DNA of 64,000 nucleotides from an uncultured Collinsella sp. (GCA_900757595.1 CAAEOL010000031.1:1-64000); one strand, 5' to 3'; counted from the first letter of the stretch, positions 1 to 9,881 are shown. Made by a program: numbers and translations. The notes: generated by a model not told the origin, from the letters alone.

Positions 1-272
1 TGCGGCTCTCCTCTCAAATCTCGTCGGGTTTCGGTTACCCGACAGGCCATCCTTCGCCGTGTTCGGCGTTCGCAAAATAGTAGACGCTTTAGTTGAGAAA
101 AGTGGCGATTATTTCAACTTTTCTTTGGATTTGTTCATTTATCCATATTTCTGCGTATTTCTATTACTTTATGCATTAATGCCACTTTATTGCGTAAAAG
201 TAATGTTTCCATTCTGTTACAGGCGTCCCCGCCCTGAATAAAACACCCTCACCGGTCACGCTTTATGCGCGC
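1..272. other. Intergenic region, AT-rich, no gene
   Basis: No convincing gene is seen. A short hairpin (GTCGGGT / ACCCGAC, 23-43) lies at the left. Positions about 80-235 are far more AT-rich than the rest of the window and contain an inverted repeat (GAAAAGT / ACTTTTC), which would suit a promoter for a gene off the left edge. A 60-codon open frame at 59-241 has no ribosome site and unusual composition, so I do not call it. Confidence 0.5.
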
Positions 273-1439
273 TTAGGCGGCGATGTACTTGCCGTCCTGG
301 ATCACATAGGCCGTAGCGGGCTTTTCGACCTGGCCCTCGTCATTCCACGTCAGCTCGCCTGTCAGGCCCTCGATCTTGATCTTACGCATGGCCTTGGCAA
401 GGTTGCCGGCAATGTCGGCACCATCGGCCGTAATATCGATGCCCGCCTTGTCGACGGCCTCGACGATGGCGTGGACGCAATCGTAGGCGTCGGCGGCAAA
501 CTGGTTAGGCGTCTCGTCATAGGCATCCTTATAGGCCTTGACGAAGTCGGCATTCTTCTCGTCGTCGGCGGAAAACGGGGTCATGAGCAGTACGCCCTCG
601 GCAAGAGAGGTATCGAAGCCCTCAACGGAGAGCAAGCCGTCCATGCCATCGGTGCCCATGAGCGTCATCTCGTATCCCATGTCCTTGGCGTTCTTGAGCA
701 AAACGGACGCCGGCGTGTAGTAGATCGGCGCAAAGATGAGCGTGGCGCCGGCCTCCTTGGCCTTGGTGAGCTGCGTGGTGAAACTCGAAGAGGAATCGTC
801 CTTAAACGTCACGGTAGAGACGACATCTAGTTTGGATTCCTTGGCCTGCTCGGCAAAGGCATCGGCAACACCCGAGCTGTACGTATCGCCGGAGTTGTAG
901 AACAGGGCGATCTTGGCGTCTGCATACTTCTCGGCCAAAAACTTGGCGGCACTCGTGCCCATGGTGGGATCGGTGAAGCAAACCTGGAAAACCGTGGTCT
1001 TATCCTTGGTAACGTCGAGCGACGAGGCCGAAGGCGTGACCATGAGCATATCGTCGGCGATTTCGCCCGAGACAGCGACGGCGGCACCGGTGGTGACAGG
1101 GCCGACGAGCGCCTGCATGCCCCAGTCGCACAGGGTATTGAAGGCGTTGATGGCCTTCTCGCCGTCGGCGACGTCATCCTCGGACTTAAGCGAGAGTTTG
1201 AGGTCCTTGGTCGAGAAATCCTTGGCGGCGAGCTTGGCACCCTTCTCGGCCGAAACGCCATAGGTTGCCGCGGCGCCGGTCAGAGGGCCGATAACGCCGA
1301 TCTTGAAGGTCTTGCCGTCATCGGCGGAGCCGCCGTCCGAGCCGTCCGAAGAGCAACCGGCGAGCGCGACGGCGCTTCCGAGCGCCGCGGCGCCGGCGAG
1401 AAAGTTCCTACGGCTGAGCGTGCTGTTGATGTTGAACAT
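273..1439 (-). CDS. ABC transporter substrate-binding lipoprotein, LivJ type
   Basis: A 388-residue extracellular solute-binding protein of the periplasmic-binding-protein type I class (branched-chain amino acid / amide family). The N-terminus has a twin-arginine stretch (SRRNFL), a hydrophobic run and a lipobox ending ALAGC, so it is probably a membrane-anchored lipoprotein, possibly exported by Tat. The mature part begins KIGVIGPLTG, typical of LivJ-like receptors. The ATG at 1439 is preceded by AAGGGGG; an in-frame extension to 1505 lacks a ribosome site and would bury the signal. No LivHMGF permease or ATPase genes are visible next to it, so its transporter lies to the left of the window or elsewhere. 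The ligand cannot be told from sequence. Confidence 0.9.
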   Translation of the reverse strand: MFNINSTLSRRNFLAGAAALGSAVALAGCSSDGSDGGSADDGKTFKIGVIGPLTGAAATYGVSAEKGAKLAAKDFSTKDLKLSLKSEDDVADGEKAINAFNTLCDWGMQALVGPVTTGAAVAVSGEIADDMLMVTPSASSLDVTKDKTTVFQVCFTDPTMGTSAAKFLAEKYADAKIALFYNSGDTYSSGVADAFAEQAKESKLDVVSTVTFKDDSSSSFTTQLTKAKEAGATLIFAPIYYTPASVLLKNAKDMGYEMTLMGTDGMDGLLSVEGFDTSLAEGVLLMTPFSADDEKNADFVKAYKDAYDETPNQFAADAYDCVHAIVEAVDKAGIDITADGADIAGNLAKAMRKIKIEGLTGELTWNDEGQVEKPATAYVIQDGKYIAA

Positions 1440-1689
1440 GGTGTCCCCCTTTTCGCTGGCCGCGGTGCGGCCGTCTTGCGGTACAGGGCAAACCTTATGG
1501 TGCAAACGTTGACAGTTTGTTACGGAGTTCCGTTTGTAGCGAGCATGTTTCCAATATTTCCGCAGCGTTTCGGGGGTGCCGTTTTGTGCGACTCCTGTTG
1601 CCTGGCGAGCACGCGCCCTCGGTTCACGCTAGAATGCACTCAACCTCTAAGCGGTTAATCCATCCATAAGATGCACGAAGGAGCTATCT

Positions 1690-3033
1690 ATGAGCGAACC
1701 CCTGCGCACCGTGAACGTCGGTCTGATCGGTCTGGGAACCGTCGGCGGCGGCGTGGCCCGTCTGATTAAGAGCCACCACGATGAGTACCTGGCAGCCTAC
1801 GGCATCGACCTTAAGCTGACCCGCGCCTGCGCGCTTGCCTGGGAGCAAGCCGAGGCGGCAGGCATTGAGCGCGAGGCCTTTACGAGCGACTGGCATGATG
1901 TCGTCACCGACCCCGCCGTCGACATCGTCGTCGAGCTGATCGGTGGCGAGCATCCCGCAACCGAAATCTTCACCACTGCCTTTGAGCACGGCAAGCACGT
2001 CGTCTCTGCCAACAAGGCCCTGCTGGGCCGTCACGTCGAGACGCTTGCCGAGAAGGCGCGCGCGTGCGGCGTGCAGATTAAGTGCGAGGCCAGCTGCGGC
2101 GGCGGCATCCCCATCGTGAGCACGCTCGAGCACGACCTGGTGGGCAACAAGGTCCTGACCATCGCCGGCATTCTCAACGGTACCACCAACTATATCCTGT
2201 CGCGCATGGACGCCGAGGGTGCCGATTACGCCGACGTGCTTGCCGACGCGCAGGCCAAGGGCTATGCCGAGGCCGACCCGTCCGCCGACGTCGACGGCTT
2301 CGACGCCGCCAGCAAGACGGCCATCCTCGCCTCCATCGGCTTTGGCACCCGCGTTACCACCGACGATGTGTACCAGCAGGGTATCCGTACCATCGGCGCC
2401 GAGGACATCGCCCAGGCCCGCGAGCTCGGCTACACCATTAAGCTGCTCGGTATCGCCCGCAACACCGACGCCGGTGTCGACGTCCGCGTGCATCCCACGC
2501 TGATCCCCGCCGACCACATGCTTGCCAAGGTCAACGGCGCCATGAACGCTGTCTACGTGGTAGGCGACGCCGTGGGCGAGACTATGTTCTACGGTGCCGG
2601 CGCAGGCTCCTTCCCCACCGCAAGCGCCGTCGTGGGCGATATCCTGTCGCTCTCCGAGCAGATTAGCCGCGGCGTGGCTCCGCTGCCCGAGATTGAGCCC
2701 TATGGCCACAACCTCGCCTTTAAGCCCATGGACGAGCTCCAGACCAAGTACTATGTGCGCCTGAAGGTCGCCGACCGCGTGGGCGCCCTGTCCGAGACGG
2801 TCGACATCTTTGCCAAGCACAACATCTCGATCTCGCTCATCAACCAGGTCGAGGACGGCAAGTCGGGCGTCAGCGATGCCTGCTCGGTCATCTTCCTGAC
2901 GCACCGCGCGCTCGAGAAGGACGTCCAGGCTGCCGCCGCCGAGCTTGCCAGCGTCGACTGCGTGGCCGAGGTCGCCAACGTCCTGCGCATCGAGAACGTC
3001 GAAGCCTGGACCGAAGGTGTTATGGCGAACTAG
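1690..3033 (+). CDS. hom: Homoserine dehydrogenase
   Basis: A 447-residue enzyme reducing aspartate semialdehyde to homoserine, the branch point to threonine and methionine. The N-terminal Rossmann motif GLGTVGGGV (about residues 14-22), the substrate-domain segment NGTTNYIL, and a C-terminal ACT domain (from about residue 360, RVGALSETVDIF) are all present; the ACT domain suggests allosteric control by threonine. Length is normal for the ACT-containing form. ATG at 1690 follows GAAGGAG. It stands alone with a strong terminator behind it; threonine synthase and homoserine kinase are not adjacent. Confidence 0.96.
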   Translation: MSEPLRTVNVGLIGLGTVGGGVARLIKSHHDEYLAAYGIDLKLTRACALAWEQAEAAGIEREAFTSDWHDVVTDPAVDIVVELIGGEHPATEIFTTAFEHGKHVVSANKALLGRHVETLAEKARACGVQIKCEASCGGGIPIVSTLEHDLVGNKVLTIAGILNGTTNYILSRMDAEGADYADVLADAQAKGYAEADPSADVDGFDAASKTAILASIGFGTRVTTDDVYQQGIRTIGAEDIAQARELGYTIKLLGIARNTDAGVDVRVHPTLIPADHMLAKVNGAMNAVYVVGDAVGETMFYGAGAGSFPTASAVVGDILSLSEQISRGVAPLPEIEPYGHNLAFKPMDELQTKYYVRLKVADRVGALSETVDIFAKHNISISLINQVEDGKSGVSDACSVIFLTHRALEKDVQAAAAELASVDCVAEVANVLRIENVEAWTEGVMAN

Positions 3034-3064
3034 TCCGATTCTCGGCAAATCAAATAACGCATGA

Positions 3065-3098
3065 GGGGCTCCCATCCGATTGGATGGGAGCCCCTTTT
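3065..3098 (+). terminator. Rho-independent terminator of hom
   Basis: Perfect 13-bp stem (GGGGCTCCCATCC / GGATGGGAGCCCC) with a GATT loop, followed by TTTT, 31 bases after the hom stop codon. Confidence 0.93.
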
Positions 3099-3142
3099 AG
3101 TTACATCTTTTGCACGAAGTGGTCGACTAACGTTTGAACAAC

Positions 3143-3157
3143 TTGACCGTTCGTCAA
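3143..3157. promoter_or_regulatory. Palindromic operator candidate upstream of the SDR gene
   Basis: Perfect inverted repeat TTGAC-N5-GTCAA about 100 bases before the SDR start. The size and symmetry suit a dimeric repressor such as TetR, but no regulator gene is adjacent, so the factor is unknown. Confidence 0.35.
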
Positions 3158-3254
3158 CAACCGTGGATACCGTTTACCGATATGCAACGTCAGCTGCTTT
3201 TTGCCGCCACTATGCTGTGCTGCAAGTGTCCATCCACATAAGAGAGGAAGCGAT

Positions 3255-4004
3255 ATGCTGCTCGAGGGCAAGAAAGCAATCATCACCGGAGGAACGCGCG
3301 GTATCGGCTATGCCATCGCCTGCCGTTTTATCGAGGAAGGCGCTGCCGTCACCGTCTTTGGCTCGCGCCAGGAGACTGCCGACGCGGCCGTTGAGAAGCT
3401 AGCAGCCGCCTATCCCGACGCCAAGGTCTGGGGCCGCTCCTGCGACCTCACCTCGCTCGAAGCCGTAACCGAGTCCTTTACCCAGGCCGCAGCCGACATG
3501 GGCGGCTTGGACACGGTCGTCAACAACGCCGGCATCTCCCAGCGCTCGCCCCTTTTGGATTACACGGCAGAAGAGTTTGCAAAGGTCATGGACCTCAATG
3601 TCGTCGCCGTCTTTAATGGTCACCAGGCTGCCGCCAAGATCATGACCGAAGCCGGCCACGGCGGCACCATCACCACCACGAGCTCAATGGTCGCCAAGTA
3701 TGGCCAGCCCTCCGGCGTCGGCTATCCTACGTCCAAGTTTGCCGTCAACGGCATGGTCCAGTCGCTCTCGCGCGAGCTCGCCCCCATGGGTATTCGCGTC
3801 AATGCCGTCGCGCCTGGCGTAACCAAGACCGATATGGTCGCCAACCTGCCCGAAGAAGTCATCAAGCCCATCATCGCCACTATTCCGCTCGGTCGCATGG
3901 GCGAGCCCGAGGATGTCGCCAACGCCTTTGTTTTCCTGGCGAGCGACATGTCCTCCTATGTTACGGGTGCCGTGCTCCCCGTCGACGGAGCCGCCCGCTC
4001 CTAA
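3255..4004 (+). CDS. SDR-family oxidoreductase, FabG-like
   Basis: A 249-residue classical short-chain dehydrogenase/reductase. The NAD(P) motif TGGTRGIG sits at about residues 11-18, NNAGISQ follows at mid-protein, and the catalytic Ser and YPTSK (YxxxK) are present. The end (SYVTGAVLPVDGAARS) is the usual SDR C-terminal dimer segment. ATG at 3255 has AGAGGAAG upstream; the open frame reaches back to 3201 but that part is unlike the family. It could be a 3-oxoacyl-ACP reductase or a steroid/sugar-alcohol dehydrogenase. Without fatty-acid synthesis genes nearby a catabolic substrate is as likely, and gut Collinsella are known for hydroxysteroid dehydrogenases of this fold. Confidence 0.9.
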   Translation: MLLEGKKAIITGGTRGIGYAIACRFIEEGAAVTVFGSRQETADAAVEKLAAAYPDAKVWGRSCDLTSLEAVTESFTQAAADMGGLDTVVNNAGISQRSPLLDYTAEEFAKVMDLNVVAVFNGHQAAAKIMTEAGHGGTITTTSSMVAKYGQPSGVGYPTSKFAVNGMVQSLSRELAPMGIRVNAVAPGVTKTDMVANLPEEVIKPIIATIPLGRMGEPEDVANAFVFLASDMSSYVTGAVLPVDGAARS

Positions 4005-4049
4005 GGAGCCACAAGCTTTGGCTTCAAGCCTCAACATAGCTCAACCAAA

Positions 4050-4088
4050 AAGGCGCGCCGTCTGCATCAACTGCAGGCAGCGCGCCTT
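4050..4088 (+). terminator. Likely terminator after the SDR gene
   Basis: Stem AAGGCGCGC / GCGCGCCTT enclosing a second small stem (CTGC / GCAG). The following TTCTCCTGTT is only a weak U-tract. Confidence 0.55.
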
Positions 4089-4099
4089 CTCCTGTTATG

Positions 4100-4339
4100 A
4101 AAGGGAAGCTATGTCCCAGTATTTCGGATCAGAACGGGGCACGGTTTTCCCCAGGACCTCCTTGCGGAAACTGCGTCCCGTTTTGAACGCCGATTCTGGG
4201 ATACCGTTTCCGCAACGGGTCTCTCGCGGAAACTGCATCCCACTCTGAGCGCCCATTCCGGGACACAGTTTCCCAACGGCCCCCGTTTCGGAAACCACAT
4301 CCCGTTCCGAGCCTTCAAAGCGGGACGCGGCTTCCCCGA
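4100..4339. repeat. Array of four 54-bp palindromes at 62-bp spacing
   Basis: Four diverged copies start at 4100, 4162, 4224 and 4286, exactly 62 bp apart. Each copy has an 18-base left arm, an 18-base centre and an 18-base right arm, separated from the next by 8 bases. The best copy has left arm TTGCGGAAACTGCGTCCC and right arm GGGATACCGTTTCCGCAA. All left arms end in TCCC and all right arms begin with GGG. The array fills the gap between the converging SDR and antiporter genes. Because 62 is not a multiple of three, it cannot code for a peptide repeat. Confidence 0.85.
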
Positions 4340-4350
4340 GAGAGTATCGA

Positions 4351-5913
4351 CTACCTGCCGTCGTCGTCCTGGGCCTCATCGCGTGCATAGAGTTCCAGCA
4401 TGCGGCGGCGGTATTCGCGCACGGCGAGCTTGGCGCGCTCCAGGCGGCGACGCTCGCGCGGAGTCAGCTCGGACGGGTCGACCTCGTCTCCATAGGTCTT
4501 ATCGGCAAGAAGATGTGCCGCGTCCACAATACGGGCATCGATATGGCCGCTCGCCGCCTCGGCGGAAAGACGCTCGGCAATCGTATCGAGCGTAGGCAGG
4601 CCCTCGAATACGCGACCATGGCCATGCGAAGTCAGCAGCTCATGCTCGCGCGCGAGCAAGCTCGCTAGGTCGTGGTGGGCGCGCAGGATGTCGAGCGCAT
4701 CGGATGGATGCTCGGCAACCTCTGCCACGGCGGCGACCGGCGCAGCATCCACCACGCGGTAGAAGAGCTGCGCGAGCAATGGCATCAAGAACACTGTGAT
4801 GGCACCGGCGGCAACCATAACCGACGCGATGTCTTGCGACAGCGCGCCCGCGTTGACGGCAACGCTTGTCACGGCAACGATGATCGGCAGGGCCGTGGTG
4901 CAGTACAGGGCCACGGTAATGCGGCCATACGCCGACACATCGCGCGTCGCAGGACAAATGCTCATAGAGATGAGAATGGGCACGGCACGAATAATCAGCA
5001 ACGCCACGATAAAGCCCGCAAGCAAGCCCGGGCGCGACACCACGGCCGTCAGGTCGATCTTTGCGCCCGATACGGTAAAGAACACCGGAATCAAAAAGCC
5101 GTAGGCCAGGCCATCGAGCTTGGTCTCGAGCGTATGGTTGCCCTCGGGGATGATATAGCGCAGGACAAAGCCGGCGGCAAAAGAACCCAACACGATGTCG
5201 AGATCAAAGACAGCTGAGAACGCCACGAGCGTGACCAGGATGAGCACCGTCAGGCGCACGAAGGTCTGCGACGTGGTATCGGCGCGCTCCTCAACAAACG
5301 CAAAGAAGCGGCTGCCGACGCGCTTGGAGCGGCTCGGGACCACGGCCAGCAACACGCAAACCACCGCAAACAAGCCAAGGATTACGAGCGTTTGGATGCC
5401 AGTGCGGGCAGACAGCAGCACCGACATGGCGAGTACGGGACCGAGCTCGCCCCAAGTGCCATACGCGAGAATCGAGTCGCCCACGCGCGTTCCGGCAAGC
5501 GAACGCTCACGCATGATGGGCACGAGCGTGCCGAGCGCCGTAGAAGTGAGGGCAAGCGTCACGGCGATACCGTCGAAATGACTGACCGAGAACCACGGGG
5601 TAAAACGCACGGCAAGCCAGGCGATACCAAACGTGACGACCCACGTCGCCAAGCCGTAGCGCCCCTCGACGCCCGTGATGCTCTTGGGGTCGATCTCAAA
5701 GCCGGCAAGCAGGAACAAAAAGGACAGACCGAGCTCGGACACAAGCGAGACCTCGGCGTCTACATGGATGACACCGAGCATATGAGGTCCCAACACCGCG
5801 CCGAGCACGAGCAAAAAGACCGTCTCGGGAACGGGTTTTCCAGGAATCGCCGAGGCGATGAAGGGGCTTGCAAAGGCCACGAGTGCGATGATGGCGAGCG
5901 AAACGAATGCCAT
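4351..5913 (-). CDS. CPA2-family cation:proton antiporter
   Basis: A 520-residue membrane protein of the monovalent cation:proton antiporter-2 family (KefB/NapA-like Na+/H+ exchanger domain). About twelve hydrophobic segments fill residues 1-400 (LLVLGAVLGPHMLG, LGLSFLFLLAGFEID, LASLVFTSTALGTL-like segments). A hydrophilic C-terminal tail of about 120 residues, rich in Arg, Glu and Asp, replaces the TrkA-N domain of true KefB/C, so potassium efflux gated by glutathione is unlikely. ATG at 5913 is preceded by GAAAGG; the longer frame to 6075 has no family match. It is divergent from purL. Confidence 0.85.
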   Translation of the reverse strand: MAFVSLAIIALVAFASPFIASAIPGKPVPETVFLLVLGAVLGPHMLGVIHVDAEVSLVSELGLSFLFLLAGFEIDPKSITGVEGRYGLATWVVTFGIAWLAVRFTPWFSVSHFDGIAVTLALTSTALGTLVPIMRERSLAGTRVGDSILAYGTWGELGPVLAMSVLLSARTGIQTLVILGLFAVVCVLLAVVPSRSKRVGSRFFAFVEERADTTSQTFVRLTVLILVTLVAFSAVFDLDIVLGSFAAGFVLRYIIPEGNHTLETKLDGLAYGFLIPVFFTVSGAKIDLTAVVSRPGLLAGFIVALLIIRAVPILISMSICPATRDVSAYGRITVALYCTTALPIIVAVTSVAVNAGALSQDIASVMVAAGAITVFLMPLLAQLFYRVVDAAPVAAVAEVAEHPSDALDILRAHHDLASLLAREHELLTSHGHGRVFEGLPTLDTIAERLSAEAASGHIDARIVDAAHLLADKTYGDEVDPSELTPRERRRLERAKLAVREYRRRMLELYARDEAQDDDGR

Positions 5914-6097
5914 GTGATGCCTTTCTCTTGTTTGCGCTTCACTGTAGCACCCTCGTCGTCCTCTACGCGCCGCGAGCTGTCGTATCATAGTGAGGTTTAC
6001 AAACATGTGGCTCAAGGCGACCGCGAGGCTTGCCCCGTAAACCGACCGCTGCCGCATACCGTACCGTACGCCCAACCGATCAGGAAGGCAGGAACCA

Positions 6098-9000
6098 ATG
6101 GTCTCTCGTATCTACGTGGAGAAGAAACCCGGGTTCGACGTCGAGGCTCAGCAGCTCAAGGGCGAGCTGACCGAGATTCTCGGCATCAAGGGCATCGAGG
6201 CCCTGAGGATCATCAACCGCTACGACGTCGAGGGCATCGACGAGGAGCTTTTCCGCTCCTGCGTGCCGACCGTCTTTAGCGAGCCCCAGGTCGATGTGAC
6301 CTACGACGAGCTCCCCGCAAGCGATGGCGCCGTCTTTGCCGTCGAATTCCTGCCTGGCCAGTTTGACCAGCGCGCCGACTCCGCCAGCGAGTGCGTGCAA
6401 CTCATCAGCCAGGGCGAGCGCCCCGCCGTGCGCTCCGCCAAGGTCTATATGATCTCGGGCGCTCTGGACGAAGCCGCCATCGAGGCCATCAAGCACTACG
6501 TGGTGAATCCCGTCGAGGCCCGCATCGCCTCGCTCGACCTGCCCGAGACGCTGTACATGGAGACCCCCGAGCCCCAGCCCGTCGAGGTGCTCGACGACTT
6601 CCGCGAGCTCGACGAGGCCGGCCTTGCCGCCTTTATCGCCGAGCGCGGCCTTGCCATGGACGAAGCGGACATCGCCTTCTGCCAGCAGTACTTCCGCGAT
6701 GAGGACCGCGACCCCACCATCACCGAGATCCGCGTGATCGACACCTACTGGTCCGACCACTGCCGCCACACCACCTTCGGCACCGTCCTGGATGACGTGA
6801 CGATCGATGACGCCGTGGTGCAGCAGGCCTTCGACCGCTACATGGAGATGCGCCACGAGCTCGGTCGCGACGCCAAGCCCGTCTGCCTCATGGACATGGG
6901 CACCATCGGCGCCAAGTACCTCAAGAAGACCGGCGTCATGACCGATGTCGACGAATCCGAGGAGATCAACGCCTGCACCGTCAAGGTAAAGGTCGATGTC
7001 GATGGCGAGGACCAGGACTGGCTGTTCCTCTTTAAGAACGAGACCCATAACCACCCGACCGAGATCGAGCCCTTCGGCGGTGCCGCCACCTGCGTGGGCG
7101 GTGCCATCCGTGACCCGCTCTCGGGCCGCAGCTATGTGTACCAGGCTATGCGCGTCACCGGCGCCGGCGATCCCACCGTCCCAGTTTCCGAGACGCTCGA
7201 GGGCAAGCTGCCACAGCGCAAGCTCGTGACCACTGCTGCCGCCGGCTACTCCAGCTACGGCAACCAGATCGGCCTTGCCACCGGTCAGGTCAACGAGCTC
7301 TATCACCCTGGCTACGTGGCCAAGCGCATGGAGGTTGGCGCCGTCGTGGGCGCTACCCCGGCAAACCACGTTCGTCGCGAGTGCCCCGCCCCCACCGACA
7401 AGATCATCCTGCTGGGCGGCCGCACTGGCCGTGATGGCATCGGTGGCGCCACCGGCTCTTCCAAGACCCAGAACACCGAGTCCATCGAGACCTCGGGTGC
7501 CGAGGTCCAGAAGGGCAACGCCCCGGTCGAGCGCAAGCTGCAGCGCCTGTTCCGCCGCGGCGATGCCTGCCGTCTGATCAAGCGCTGCAACGACTTTGGC
7601 GCCGGCGGTGTCTCGGTCGCCGTGGGCGAGCTTGCCGACGGCCTGTATGTCGACCTTGATACCGTGACCAAGAAGTACGACGGCCTGGACGGCACCGAGC
7701 TCGCCATCTCCGAGTCCCAGGAGCGTATGGCCTGCGCCGTCGCCGACGGTGACGTCGAGGAGTTCATGGGCTACGCCGCCGAGGAGAACCTGGAGGCGAC
7801 CGTAATCGCCGAGGTTACCGCCGAGCCGCGCATGCGCATGGCCTGGAATGGTGTGGCCATCGTCGATCTGTCCCGCGAGTTCCTCAACTCCAACGGTGCG
7901 CCCAAGCACCAGGTCGCCCACGTCTGCGCCCGCAGCGTGTGGCAGCCCAGCTGGGCCGGCACCACGCTTGCCGAGCGCATGACCTCGCTCGTCACCGACC
8001 TTAACGTCGCTTCCAACAAGGGCCTTTCCGAGCGCTTCGACTCCACCATCGGTGCTGCGACCGTACTCATGCCCTTTGGCGGCAAGACGCAGCTCACTCC
8101 GAGCTCTGCCATGGTCGCCAAGTTCCCCGTGGACGGCGAGACCACCACGGCGAGCGCTATGGCATGGGGCTTCAACCCCTACCTGATGGAGGCCGACCAG
8201 TTTGCGGGCGCCTACCTGTCCGTGGTCGAGTCCATCGCCAAGCTCGTTGCCGCCGGCTTTGAGCACAAGCGCGCCTATCTCTCCTTCCAGGAGTACTTCG
8301 AGCGCCTGCGCATCGAGGCCGAGCGTTGGGGCAAGCCCATGGCAGCCGTCCTGGGCGCCCTTATGGCCCAGGTCGATCTGGGTGCCGGCGCCATCGGTGG
8401 CAAGGATTCCATGAGCGGCTCGTTTGAGGACGAGGCCGGTGAGCTCAACGTTCCGCCGACCCTGATCAGCTTCGCTGTTGCCGTGGGTAAGGCCGCCCGT
8501 GCCGTCTCGCCCGAGTTCAAGGGCCTCACGCACCGCGTCGTCCGCATCGCCCCCGCCACCTACGGCGAGGACTACCGCCCCGACGCCCAGCAGCTGCTCG
8601 CCGCGTTTGACGCCGTCGAGGCGCTCACCGCCACCGGCGATGCCCTGGCCGTCTCCACGCCCGGCTACGGCTGCGGCGCCGAGAGCCTCTTTAAGATGTG
8701 CGTCGGAAACCAGATCGGTATCGAGCTTGCCGAGGACGTGGACGTGGAGAGCCTCTTCACCCCGCTCTACGGCAGCTTTATCGTCGAGCTCGCCGAGGAC
8801 GCCAAGCTGCCCGAGGTCGCCGACGGCGTTGTCGTCGAGCCCCTGGGTACCACCGTCGAGGGCTATGTCATCGACACCGGCTCCGAGGTCATCGAGCTCG
8901 CCGAGCTCCAGGAGGCCTGGGAGAGCGGCATCGAGGGCGTCTTCGCCTACCGCAGCGCCGGCGAGACCCCCGAGGTCGAGACCATCGACTTCCGTGCCAA

Positions 9001-9844
9001 GGATATCCACGTGTACGGCGGCGCCAAGATCGCCCGCCCGCACGTGATCATCCCCGTGTTCCCCGGCAACAACTGCGAGTACGATAGCGCCCGTGCCTTC
9101 CGCGCAGCCGGCGCCGAGGCCGACACCTTTGTGATCAACAACCTCACGCCCGAGGCCGTCGCCGAGAGCACCCACGAGCTCGCCCGCCGCATCCGTGCAA
9201 GCCAGATCGTCATGATCCCCGGCGGCTTCTCGGGCGGCGACGAGCCCGATGGCTCCGCCAAGTTCATCACGGCGTTCTTCCGCGCTCCCGAGGTCACCGA
9301 GGCGGTCCGCGACCTGCTCAAGGCCCGCGATGGCCTGATGCTGGGCATCTGCAACGGCTTCCAGGCCCTGGTCAAGCTCGGTCTGGTGCCCTACGGTGAC
9401 ATCGTCGATGCCACGCCGGATGCACCCACGCTGACGTTCAACACCATCGGTCGCCATCAGAGCCGCCTGGTGCGCACCCGTATCTCGTCCAACCTGTCCC
9501 CGTGGCTGTCGCAGTGCAGCCTGGACGACCCCTACACCGTCGCCATCAGCCACGGCGAGGGCCGCTTTGTCGCCAACGACGAGGTGCTCGCCCAGCTGAT
9601 CGCCAACGGCCAGGTCGCCACGCAGTACGTGGGCGAGGACGGCAAGCCCAGCATGGACCTTTCCGTCAACCCCAACGGCTCCGCACTCGCCATCGAGGGC
9701 ATCACGAGCCCCGACGGCCGCGTCCTGGGCAAGATGGGCCATGCCGAGCGTCGCGGCGACAACCTGTACCGCAACGTGCCCGAGCATGTCCCCGGCGATA
9801 AGTTCATGCCGATCTTTGAGAGCGGCGTAGCCTACTTCGCTTAA
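6098..9844 (+). CDS. purL: Phosphoribosylformylglycinamidine synthase, single-chain PurL/PurQ
   Basis: A 1248-residue enzyme converting FGAR, glutamine and ATP to FGAM, step four of de novo purine synthesis. It has the fused layout: an N-terminal PurS-like part, two tandem AIR-synthase-type modules (SDHCRHTTFG near residue 222; KNETHNHPTEIEPFGGAAT near 312), and a C-terminal class I glutaminase from about residue 975 with nucleophile Cys1085 in LGICNGFQ and a SHGEG segment. The length matches the clade found in Clostridia and Coriobacteria rather than the 1300-residue proteobacterial form. Start ATG 6098 follows AGGAAGG. No other pur genes are adjacent. Confidence 0.96.
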   Translation: MVSRIYVEKKPGFDVEAQQLKGELTEILGIKGIEALRIINRYDVEGIDEELFRSCVPTVFSEPQVDVTYDELPASDGAVFAVEFLPGQFDQRADSASECVQLISQGERPAVRSAKVYMISGALDEAAIEAIKHYVVNPVEARIASLDLPETLYMETPEPQPVEVLDDFRELDEAGLAAFIAERGLAMDEADIAFCQQYFRDEDRDPTITEIRVIDTYWSDHCRHTTFGTVLDDVTIDDAVVQQAFDRYMEMRHELGRDAKPVCLMDMGTIGAKYLKKTGVMTDVDESEEINACTVKVKVDVDGEDQDWLFLFKNETHNHPTEIEPFGGAATCVGGAIRDPLSGRSYVYQAMRVTGAGDPTVPVSETLEGKLPQRKLVTTAAAGYSSYGNQIGLATGQVNELYHPGYVAKRMEVGAVVGATPANHVRRECPAPTDKIILLGGRTGRDGIGGATGSSKTQNTESIETSGAEVQKGNAPVERKLQRLFRRGDACRLIKRCNDFGAGGVSVAVGELADGLYVDLDTVTKKYDGLDGTELAISESQERMACAVADGDVEEFMGYAAEENLEATVIAEVTAEPRMRMAWNGVAIVDLSREFLNSNGAPKHQVAHVCARSVWQPSWAGTTLAERMTSLVTDLNVASNKGLSERFDSTIGAATVLMPFGGKTQLTPSSAMVAKFPVDGETTTASAMAWGFNPYLMEADQFAGAYLSVVESIAKLVAAGFEHKRAYLSFQEYFERLRIEAERWGKPMAAVLGALMAQVDLGAGAIGGKDSMSGSFEDEAGELNVPPTLISFAVAVGKAARAVSPEFKGLTHRVVRIAPATYGEDYRPDAQQLLAAFDAVEALTATGDALAVSTPGYGCGAESLFKMCVGNQIGIELAEDVDVESLFTPLYGSFIVELAEDAKLPEVADGVVVEPLGTTVEGYVIDTGSEVIELAELQEAWESGIEGVFAYRSAGETPEVETIDFRAKDIHVYGGAKIARPHVIIPVFPGNNCEYDSARAFRAAGAEADTFVINNLTPEAVAESTHELARRIRASQIVMIPGGFSGGDEPDGSAKFITAFFRAPEVTEAVRDLLKARDGLMLGICNGFQALVKLGLVPYGDIVDATPDAPTLTFNTIGRHQSRLVRTRISSNLSPWLSQCSLDDPYTVAISHGEGRFVANDEVLAQLIANGQVATQYVGEDGKPSMDLSVNPNGSALAIEGITSPDGRVLGKMGHAERRGDNLYRNVPEHVPGDKFMPIFESGVAYFA

Positions 9845-9881
9845 AGCTTTTCCATCGGGTACAATCCCCTCGGGTAACAAC

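Noticed and set aside
1684..3075. A 463-codon minus-strand frame opposite hom
   Set aside because: Shadow of hom; it reads through the hom terminator and has no recognisable domain.
4100..4339. A CRISPR array
   Set aside because: The regular spacing looks similar, but units are strongly diverged 54-bp palindromes with only 8-base gaps, and no cas genes are present.
4095..4388. A 97-codon minus-strand frame across the palindrome array
   Set aside because: The array period of 62 bases shifts frame at every unit, so it does not encode a repeated peptide, and there is no ribosome site.
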